Source: OFTM10 sp964196195 (lineage in GTDB: Bacteria > Actinomycetota > Acidimicrobiia > Acidimicrobiales > Aldehydirespiratoraceae). From it: a stretch of 12,407 nucleotides of DNA. Positions 6,867-12,407 of this stretch are shown piece by piece. Within the stretch, counting starts at the first letter, position 1. Every line of letters begins with the position of its first letter. The DNA lies in assembly GCA_964196195.1 (NCBI GenBank), contig CAXMSE010000068.1:1-12407 (forward strand), in the 5' to 3' direction. The translations under genes and the position numbers were made by a program. A model generated the notes under the pieces. It did not search any database and was not told the DNA's origin. It saw only the letters and a program-made list of their open reading frames with translations.

Positions 6867-6915
6867 AAAAGGCGACCGAGGATCCCTCGAGGCCGGCGGC
6901 CTCAGGGGATCCTCG
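6867..6915 (-). terminator. Rho-independent terminator of the LiaF-like gene
   Basis: Long hairpin: a 10-bp outer stem (6877-6886 with 6906-6915), then a G·T pair and one mismatch, then a 6-bp GAGGCC/GGCCTC inner stem around GGC. On the minus strand it is followed 6 nt later by TTTT (6867-6870). It lies 38 nt after the stop of the LiaF-like gene and makes that gene a separate transcript from the ABC operon. Confidence 0.75.
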
Positions 6916-6953
6916 TTGCGGGAGTCTTCGGGATTGGCATGTCGGGGTGTGCT

Positions 6954-7652
6954 CTAGCCGCGGCGTACCTCCATGTGTCCGATCCCGGCATCGACATCGA
7001 GGACCACAGTTGCTGCACTGTTGGTGTCACTTTCGACTACCAGGTCGTTGCCAAAGCCGCTGTCGGTATTGCCGAGGAGGTCGATCTTGCCGATGTCGAG
7101 GTCGCCGACGATCTCCATGTTGACGTCGGACGGCAGCCAAACCCTGGTGTGACCGATCCCGAAGTCAACGGCAACAGTGGTTGAACCAGCAGGGAAGTCC
7201 ACGTCGCGCAGATCGACAGTGAAGTTGCCGAGGCCGAATTCGTATTCGGATTCGAGTTCCTCGAATGTCTGAGGGTGATAGACGCGATCGCCGGTCCCAT
7301 CGTGGATGTAGGGCCCGACCATCGCCGAGAGTGCAACGACTATGACGGACAGAACCGCGATCGAGGCCAGGCCCCGTCCGCCGCCGATCTGCCTTCGAGC
7401 GACCAGACCGCCGCAGACGATGGCGAGTCCGATGACACTGATTGGGGTGGGGTTGACATCAGCCCAACCGACCGCGTCAATCAGGTATGCGGCACCACCG
7501 AGCACGCTGAGTGCGCCCAGGACGATCGGCGTGACCGGCCACCGCGGCTCGGGTCCTGATTCCGAACTGACGTCCTCATCGAAGGTAGCCGAGGTGTTGT
7601 CGGGAGCCGAGGTGTTGTCGGGAGTGGTTCGTGGGTCCATGAAGAGTGTCAT
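6954..7652 (-). CDS. LiaF-like membrane protein with C-terminal toast-rack domain
   Basis: 232-residue protein. Residues 1-38 form an acidic, low-complexity N-terminus that includes PDNTSA repeated twice. Three hydrophobic segments follow at about 39-59, 69-86 and 95-114. The C-terminal domain (about 138-231) has repeating beta strands with Gly-rich turns (GLGNFTVDLRDVDF, FGIGHTRVWLP, GFGNDLVV, AGIGHMEVRRG), as in the LiaF C-terminal / cell-wall-active-antibiotic response family. In Firmicutes, LiaF restrains the LiaS kinase at the membrane; by analogy this protein may modulate the divergent histidine kinase 208 nt away. The ATG at 7652 is preferred: AAAGAAG lies 8 nt upstream and the start aligns with the ATPase start in the duplicated module. 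A TTG at 7694 would overlap the conserved promoter motif. Confidence 0.85.
   Translation of the reverse strand: MTLFMDPRTTPDNTSAPDNTSATFDEDVSSESGPEPRWPVTPIVLGALSVLGGAAYLIDAVGWADVNPTPISVIGLAIVCGGLVARRQIGGGRGLASIAVLSVIVVALSAMVGPYIHDGTGDRVYHPQTFEELESEYEFGLGNFTVDLRDVDFPAGSTTVAVDFGIGHTRVWLPSDVNMEIVGDLDIGKIDLLGNTDSGFGNDLVVESDTNSAATVVLDVDAGIGHMEVRRG
7587..7622. repeat. 18-bp tandem repeat, two perfect copies
   Basis: AGCCGAGGTGTTGTCGGG occurs at 7587-7604 and again at 7605-7622 without mismatch. It encodes the duplicated PDNTSA hexapeptide in the N-terminal tail of the LiaF-like protein and keeps frame. Being identical at DNA level, it is probably a recent slippage duplication. Confidence 0.9.
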
Positions 7653-7805
7653 GATGATCGCTTCTTTCGTGAGGTTTGTCGGGTGTGGTTTCAAGGTACG
7701 AAACGCCCCGTGCTCCGTAGTCCGACAGACGACTGGTTGTGACTAGTGCCAATGGCGGGTTGTGGTGGTGGAGATGTGAGCCCCCGACTCATCACATTGG
7801 GGGAC
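7631..7805 (-). promoter_or_regulatory. Upstream control module, copy 2 (LiaF-like gene and kinase)
   Basis: Partner of 6687-6848. On the minus strand: proximal TACCTTGAAACCACACCC (7681-7698), middle AACCAGTCGTCTG (7726-7738) and distal GTCCCCCAATGTGATG (7790-7805). The proximal motif is 34 nt from the ATG at 7652 (32 nt in copy 1), consistent with a core promoter element; no consensus -35 box is seen at the usual distance in either copy. The distal motif is about 56 nt upstream of the kinase ATG on the other strand, so this copy may also control the two-component genes (autoregulation). Confidence 0.55.
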
Positions 7806-7860
7806 AGCCAATCAGCTGGATGCTTGAGGCCGCCGCCGTGGCGAGCACTACCATCGAGGA

Positions 7861-9114
7861 ATGGACGGTCAGTTGGTACGCGCCTTCAGCACCAACAAGC
7901 GTCGGTTCCAGGACCGGCGTTTCTTCGTTGACCTGGCCTTCGCCGGCTTCATCACCGTGTTCACGTTGGTCGACGTTGTGGGCGCCGATGTCACCGCGGG
8001 CCTGCGTGGCCCTGACTTTCTCGCCTATGTGATTGTCATTGTCGGCGGCGTGAGCTTGGTGTGGCGCCGCCACGCCCCCATAGCGGTCCTCACCGTGGTG
8101 ACGGTCGTGATGGTGGCCTACTGGCTGCGGGACCGTCCCTCATTCCTCGCCCTGCTCGGATTGCCCGCGGTCTACGCAGTTGCCATGCACTGCGAGAATC
8201 GCCGGCGAGCATGGACCGCGATCGGGTTGTCGATCATCGTCTTGATGGTCGGCGCAGGAGTGAGCATTCTCAGTCCCCCCGACGGCTTCGCCTACTCCAA
8301 CGCGGTGAGCATGGCAGCCTACGTTCTGGGCGCGGCCGCGGTGGGCGTCGTCATTCGCAACCGCGAGCGAATATTCGTCGACACTCAGCGCCGAGCCGAA
8401 GTCGCGGAGGCCAATCGTCTGGCGGAGGCCAATCGAGCGGTTGCCTTGGAACGAAGTCGGATCGCCCGCGAGATGCATGATGTTGTGGCCCACGGTATGA
8501 GTGTCATCGCGGTGCAGGCGGCAGCCGCCCAGGAGATAGCCCACACGAATCCGGACAAGACCGTCGAGGTTCTCTCGAGGATCGAAAATGTGGGACGCGA
8601 ATCGCTTTCAGAGATGCGTCGAATGCTTGGCGTTCTACGCGACGGCGACGGTGGTGACCCACTTCTTGGCCCCCAACCGTCGCTCAGCGACGTGGCCGAA
8701 GCTGTCACCCAATCGTCGGAGTCGGGCGTCGCCACCGAGCTGGTGGTGGAGGGCAATGAGCGCGAACTCCCGCCTGGCATCGAACTGGCCGCATTTCGCA
8801 TTGTGCAGGAAGCGCTCACCAACGTGCGCAAGCATGGTGGCCAATCTGTTTCGGCGGTCGTTCTTATCCAATACCGCGACGATGCCCTGGCCATAGAGAT
8901 CATCGACGATGGTGCGGGCGCCAGCACGTCGCTGTCGAATACCGGCGGTGGCCACGGTCTGGTGGGTATTCGCGAGCGGGTGGAGATTTACGGTGGCGAG
9001 TTCTCCGCAAGCCCCAAGATCGGTGGCGGTTTCGTAGTCGCAGCAGTCCTCCCGCTCACCGATACTCGACCGACGGTCCGATCCGCGTCACCAACCGTCG
9101 AGTCGTCCCCATGA
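7861..9114 (+). CDS. Sensor histidine kinase, NarL/LiaS-type (HisKA_3)
   Basis: 417-residue membrane kinase. About six hydrophobic segments occupy residues 22-166 with only short loops, so it is an intramembrane-sensing type without a large extracytoplasmic sensor domain. A coiled-coil-like linker (170-200) precedes the HisKA_3 dimerisation/phosphoacceptor helix ALERSRIAREMHDVVAH, phosphorylated residue His206. The HATPase_c domain has the N-box EALTNVRKHG (Asn321), a DDGAG G1-box and GGGHGLVGIRERVEIYGG. It should autophosphorylate and pass phosphate to Asp55 of the regulator, whose ATG overlaps its stop (ATGA), implying translational coupling. GAGGA directly abuts the ATG, which is unusually close for a ribosome site, so the start is a little uncertain. 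Intramembrane kinases next to ABC transporters commonly sense envelope stress or peptide antibiotics. Confidence 0.94.
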   Translation: MDGQLVRAFSTNKRRFQDRRFFVDLAFAGFITVFTLVDVVGADVTAGLRGPDFLAYVIVIVGGVSLVWRRHAPIAVLTVVTVVMVAYWLRDRPSFLALLGLPAVYAVAMHCENRRRAWTAIGLSIIVLMVGAGVSILSPPDGFAYSNAVSMAAYVLGAAAVGVVIRNRERIFVDTQRRAEVAEANRLAEANRAVALERSRIAREMHDVVAHGMSVIAVQAAAAQEIAHTNPDKTVEVLSRIENVGRESLSEMRRMLGVLRDGDGGDPLLGPQPSLSDVAEAVTQSSESGVATELVVEGNERELPPGIELAAFRIVQEALTNVRKHGGQSVSAVVLIQYRDDALAIEIIDDGAGASTSLSNTGGGHGLVGIRERVEIYGGEFSASPKIGGGFVVAAVLPLTDTRPTVRSASPTVESSP

Positions 9115-9776
9115 CCATCCGGGTCGCGGTGGTCGACGATCAGGCTCTGATGCGCGATGGCTTCACCATGATCCTCGACGCCCAGGACGACATCGATGTT
9201 GTCGGCGATGCAGAGGACGGTCGTCTCGGCGTTGAGCTGTGTCGACGCACCCGGCCCGATGTGGTGCTCATGGACATCCGGATGCCGGAGCTCGACGGTA
9301 TCGAAGCGACTCGGCTGATCACCGACGACGACGACAACGACACCAAGGTCTTGATGCTCACCACCTTCGACCTCGACGAGTATGTCTATTCGGCCATGCG
9401 TGCCGGTGCCAGCGGCTTCTTGTTGAAGGACACCCCCGCTAAGGAACTCGTTGCCGCGGTGCGGGTGATCGCGCAGGGTGATGCTCTCCTCTCACCGTCG
9501 GTCACCAAGCGCCTGATCGAGGAGTTTGCCCGTCAACCCGAAGCAGCCGCGGCCGACGCAGCGCTGCCCTCCGATCTCACCGAACGCGAATTCGAAGCTC
9601 TCGAGCACTTGGCCCGCGGCCTCAGCAACAAGGAGATCGCGGAGGCAATGTTCGTCGGCGAAGCCACCGCCAAGACCCACGTGAGCCGAGTCCTCACGAA
9701 ACTGGGTGTTCGCGATCGGGTTCAGGCGGTGGTTCTCGCTTACGAAACCGGTGTGGTTCGGCCCGGCAGCGCCTAG
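9111..9776 (+). CDS. Response regulator, NarL/LuxR family
   Basis: 221-residue DNA-binding regulator. The receiver domain (about 3-118) has the acidic pair Asp9/Asp10, phosphoacceptor Asp55 (VVLMDIRMPELDG), switch Thr84/Thr85 (MLTTFD) and Lys106 (FLLKD). An Ala-rich linker follows (about 140-152). A LuxR-type HTH spans about 155-212 (LTEREFEALEHLARGLSNKE, then VGEATAKTHVSRVLTKLGVRDR). It is cognate to the kinase, with which it shares a 4-nt ATGA overlap. Its likely targets are the paired upstream modules in front of the ATPase and the LiaF-like gene. Its TAG stop overlaps the TAG stop of the convergent SCO6745-family gene (CTAG, 9773-9776). Confidence 0.96.
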   Translation: MTIRVAVVDDQALMRDGFTMILDAQDDIDVVGDAEDGRLGVELCRRTRPDVVLMDIRMPELDGIEATRLITDDDDNDTKVLMLTTFDLDEYVYSAMRAGASGFLLKDTPAKELVAAVRVIAQGDALLSPSVTKRLIEEFARQPEAAAADAALPSDLTEREFEALEHLARGLSNKEIAEAMFVGEATAKTHVSRVLTKLGVRDRVQAVVLAYETGVVRPGSA

Positions 9777-10639
9777 GGGCGGGCGCTGATCCGAGATGCC
9801 GGTTGGTAGTTGGGCCCCGCGGTGATGTCGACCCGGCTCAACAGCTGCTCACACGGCGGTTCGAAAGTGTCGGCGAAACGGACCGAAGCGTCCTCGCCGA
9901 GCAGGGTCCAGGGTAGGGCGGTGAGCCGATCGGTCTCGTCCTCGAGCTGCTGCCGCAGCTCGATTCCGGCTGCGGCCACCTCTCCGTCGACTGCCAGGCC
10001 GCGCCCTTCGAGCAGCGACCATCCAGCCTCGGTCTCCTCATGGGTGCTGCCCCGTGATGCCGGCAGCCAGTCCTTCTCGTAGCCCACCCACGCGTTGTGG
10101 AGGATGGAAGCCTGGGCGCCGGTGAGGTCGGCCGCGGCCACGAGCGCCCAATGGGTGTCGCCCCGCCATTCTCTGACGCAGTTGACGGCATGCCACCCCG
10201 ACAGGACCGGGTCGGTAGGCCGCTCCATCCGTAGATGGGCACCGAAGAACACCCGTCCGAGACGGGGAAGCTGGTCAACCACCGGCCACAGGTCGGGGCC
10301 GAGCTCGGCCAGCAGATCGATTATCGATGGCGCGTATTCGGAAAAGCCCTCGAGCACGGCCTCATCGCGGGCCGTCCACACCGCTTCGAAGGTGGTGTGC
10401 TTGTCGACCAGATCCAGCGCAAGCGCGATCCCCAGCGGACTGATCGATCCGAACGCGGCGACCACGGCCTCGGGGCCGGCCGGCCCCAGCGGAGCGGCCC
10501 GCGCCGCGATGTATCCGAGCTTGCCGGGTAGGCCCAGAGCCTCGAACCGGGCCACCGCACCCGGGTCCCAGAAGATCCAACCGATTGTGGTTTGCACCGA
10601 TCGCGCGTTGCGTCGATTGATGGCCGTCCAGTCCGTCAT
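9773..10639 (-). CDS. SCO6745-family protein
   Basis: 288-residue soluble, largely helical protein of no established function. Features matching what I recall of this actinobacterial family are the N-terminal aromatic segment, APLGPAGPEAVVAAFGSISP (about residues 48-67), LGRVFFGAHLRMERP, then WHAVNCVREWRGDTHWALV and the C-terminal ELRQQLEDETDRLTALPWTLL. The second half (about 185-255) looks like a winged-helix-type or helical domain (SLLEGRGLAVDGEVAAAGIELRQQL). I favour ATG at 10639 (MTDWTAINRRNARSV); an upstream ATG at 10753 would add a basic, low-complexity tail and overlap the divergent gene. It ends on the same CTAG as the response regulator. Family assignment is from memory of conserved motifs. 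Confidence 0.75.
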   Translation of the reverse strand: MTDWTAINRRNARSVQTTIGWIFWDPGAVARFEALGLPGKLGYIAARAAPLGPAGPEAVVAAFGSISPLGIALALDLVDKHTTFEAVWTARDEAVLEGFSEYAPSIIDLLAELGPDLWPVVDQLPRLGRVFFGAHLRMERPTDPVLSGWHAVNCVREWRGDTHWALVAAADLTGAQASILHNAWVGYEKDWLPASRGSTHEETEAGWSLLEGRGLAVDGEVAAAGIELRQQLEDETDRLTALPWTLLGEDASVRFADTFEPPCEQLLSRVDITAGPNYQPASRISARP

Positions 10640-10751
10640 GGTGATCGACCGTAACAGCGGGGGTTTCGGGAGACTGCCGGCAGATTTCGAGCTTCGAGAC
10701 GAGGGTGCTTGAATGGGCTGTCTGGCTCGATGGTTCAACCGGGAGTGTCTC

Positions 10752-11624
10752 ATGAGTGTCGACAGTTACGCCTTCTTGCCGCGGGCTTTCAGGGCGATGT
10801 TCGAGGCCGAACCCCAGTTCGACCACGAACCGGTATGGGCCGAGTTCGAAGTTCCCCTCGGCCAAGCGCGAGTAGGGCTCTTGTCGAGCGCGGGCATGTT
10901 TCTGGCTGAAGCCCAGGAGCCATTCGATGTCGAGCGCGAGCGCCGCGAACCCACGTGGGGTGATCCGACCCTGCGGATGATCTCCGAGGACGTCGTCCAG
11001 TCTCAGATCGATGCCACTCATCTCCACATCAACACCGCCGACCTGCTCACCGATCTCAACATCGCCCTGCCGATCCACCGACTCGCCGAGCTCGCGGCCG
11101 ACGGAGTGATCGGCGAAACCGCTCCTGAGCACTTCTCGGTGATGGGCTTTCAGCAGGAGGGGGCAGATGTCTGGCGAAACGAAACCGGGCCCGACATCGC
11201 CGCTCGCTGCCATGCCGCCGACATCGATGCCCTGATCCTGGCCCCCGCTTGACCGGATTGTTGCAAGAACGTGCCCGTGTTGGCCCGCGTGATCGAAGAA
11301 GCCGGTATTCCGACGGTCACCATCACGATGATGCCCGTTCTCTCCCAGAAGCACCGCTCCTCGCGGGTGCTCGGGGTGCAATTCCCGTTCGGTCATTCCT
11401 TCGGTGTGCCCGGCGACGTGGCCATGCAGACCAGGGTCTTGAGGGCAGCCCTCGACCTCCTCGTCACCGCATCGGGCCCTGAGACGCGAGTGGATCTCAG
11501 CGAGGAGTGGCCCGGCGATGCCAAGGAGGCGTACAAGAGTTGGCAGCCGGCGGAGCCCAGCCCGATCGTGGCGCATAGCATCGACGCCATCCGCAAGGCC
11601 CGTCGCGAGGCAGCGCGTGGGTGA
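10752..11624 (+). CDS. GrdB/PrdB-family reductase selenoprotein (Sec167 at in-frame TGA)
   Basis: Read through TGA at 11250-11252, this gives a 290-residue protein of the glycine/betaine/sarcosine/D-proline reductase selenoprotein B family. It begins MSVDSYAFLPRAF. It has family segments ARVGLLSSAGMFL (39-51), EPFDVERERREPTWGDP (56-72), HLHINTADLLTDLNIALP (90-107), AADGVIGETAPEHFSVMG (115-132) and the active-site region LILAPA-Sec-PDCC (161-171). It then continues in frame with LARVIEEAGIPTVTITMM and VLRAALDLL. In this family the Sec/Cys here is the redox centre that attacks the C-N bond of the substrate. GGGAG lies 6 nt before the ATG at 10752. The protein is shorter than GrdB, and no grdA or grdC is adjacent, so it may be a stand-alone relative. 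Gene callers would split it into 179- and 117-residue fragments. Confidence 0.9.
11264..11282 (+). promoter_or_regulatory. Candidate bSECIS of the GrdB-like gene
   Basis: Starting 11 nt after the TGA, CAAGAACGTGCCCGTGTTG can fold as AACGT-GCCC-GTGTT (11268-11281, two G·T pairs), or as CAA/TTG outside with ACG/CGT inside and loop TGCC. The loop is 4 nt with G at position 1 or 2, as common in bacterial SECIS elements. The stem is weaker than at the rhodanese gene. Found by eye, not by energy calculation. Confidence 0.45.
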
Positions 11625-11640
11625 CGACAAGGGGCCTGTG

Positions 11641-12407
11641 ATGTCAATGAATGCGCTGGCCGTATCAGGGGTGCGAACCGAGGTTCTGGCCGACCCCTCC
11701 AACCCCCAACTCCTGGTGCACGTCACCACCGAGGACGGGATGGTCGGGGTCGGAGAGACCTGGTGGGGCACCTATCAGCCCAAGGCCGAGCCCGGAACGC
11801 CTGTCCTCCCCATCGCCGCGATGATCGACGCGGTTCTGGCTCCGCTTTGTGTGGGCCGCGACAGCACCGACATCTCCGGGATATGGCACCACCTCGAGCG
11901 CCAGACATCTCAATACGGCGCTGAGGGCATCGTCTCCACGGCCATTAGCGGAATCGATCTCGCCTTGTGGGACCTGCTCGGCAAGCGCCGCGAGGTGCCG
12001 GTCTGGCAGCTGCTCGGGTCGCTCGAACACCAGCGGATCCCCGCCTACGCCAGCCTCCACTGGCTGGGCGACGTCGACGCGATCTGTCGCGACGCGAGCA
12101 GCGCGATCGAAGCGGGTTTCGGGGCGGTCAAGCTGCACGAGGCTGACGCGGCGATCGTGCTCGGTGTTCGTGATGCTCTCGGCCCCGACGTGGCGATGAT
12201 GGTCGACATGAGCGGCCGGGTCGACGAAGCGGGGGCCTTGGCGTTCGCCGCAAAGGTGGCCGACGCGGATCTGAGCTGGATGGAGGAACCGATCTATCCC
12301 TACGACGATCACGCGGCGCTGGCCCGTATCCGCGCCCAGATCGACATGCCCCTGGCGGCGGGAGAAAACGTCTTCAGCATCGCCGGGTTCGAGCGCCTGC
12401 TCAGTTC
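11641..12407 (+). CDS. Enolase-superfamily (mandelate racemase/muconate lactonizing) enzyme, partial
   Basis: N-terminal 255 residues; the gene continues past the right edge. The capping domain (about 1-110) precedes AISGIDLALWDLLGKRREVPVWQLLG (about 104-129), the standard entry to the barrel in MR/MLE enzymes. Barrel landmarks are VKLHE (Lys164, His166), VDMSGR (Asp189, metal ligand), MEEP (Glu215/216, metal ligand) and AAGEN (Glu242, metal ligand). The family abstracts a proton alpha to a carboxylate with Mg2+ help, for racemisation, cycloisomerisation or sugar-acid dehydration. The barrel motif is Lys-x-His rather than the common Lys-x-Lys, so the substrate class is open. AAGGGG lies about 6 nt before ATG 11641. 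It begins 16 nt after the GrdB-like stop, so both are probably one operon. Confidence 0.9.
   Translation, partial: MSMNALAVSGVRTEVLADPSNPQLLVHVTTEDGMVGVGETWWGTYQPKAEPGTPVLPIAAMIDAVLAPLCVGRDSTDISGIWHHLERQTSQYGAEGIVSTAISGIDLALWDLLGKRREVPVWQLLGSLEHQRIPAYASLHWLGDVDAICRDASSAIEAGFGAVKLHEADAAIVLGVRDALGPDVAMMVDMSGRVDEAGALAFAAKVADADLSWMEEPIYPYDDHAALARIRAQIDMPLAAGENVFSIAGFERLLS

Noticed and set aside
10362..11771. 469-residue minus-strand ORF
   Set aside because: It is antisense to the GrdB-like gene and overlaps the SCO6745-family gene in another frame; the plus frame shows clear family motifs.

Overview
The window is GC-rich, compactly coded DNA. Gene content (LiaF-like and two-component envelope genes, an SCO6745-family protein, a DUF1272 protein) and codon use suggest an actinobacterium, perhaps of the Acidimicrobiia. 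That placement is an inference from style, not from a marker gene. The notable result is that two genes, about 8 kb apart, appear broken by an in-frame TGA, and in both the TGA sits where a redox-active residue belongs. The host therefore probably decodes UGA as selenocysteine (Sec) at selected sites. TGA also ends several ordinary genes here, so UGA is not globally reassigned.

Layout. 1-760 (minus): start of a lipoprotein gene and a GNAT acetyltransferase. 801-1655 (plus): a two-domain, Cys-type sulfurtransferase of the SseA kind. 1657-2064 (minus): a hotdog thioesterase. 2171-2247 (plus): initiator tRNA-Met with its own promoter and terminator. 2291-2584: no convincing gene, only a possible coding remnant. 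2585-3289 (minus): a single-domain rhodanese whose catalytic Cys codon is TGA, followed by a co-directional eight-Cys DUF1272 protein. A hairpin lies 11 nt after the TGA, as expected for a bacterial SECIS.

3333-9776 is one envelope-stress or transport module. An ABC ATPase and a large FtsX/MacB-type permease lie on the minus strand, preceded by a LiaF-like membrane protein gene, also minus. A NarL-type histidine kinase and response regulator run divergently on the plus strand. The upstream regions of the ATPase and the LiaF-like gene are diverged copies of one another: three motifs in the same order, extending into the first seven codons. This is likely the regulon of the adjacent response regulator.

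9773-12407: an SCO6745-family protein (minus) converges on the regulator with overlapping stop codons. Divergent from it is a GrdB/PrdB-like reductase gene with an in-frame TGA (context APA-Sec-PDCC). An enolase-superfamily (MR/MLE) gene follows 16 nt later and runs off the window. No selA, selB, selC or selD gene is visible here, so the Sec claims depend on finding that machinery elsewhere in the genome.
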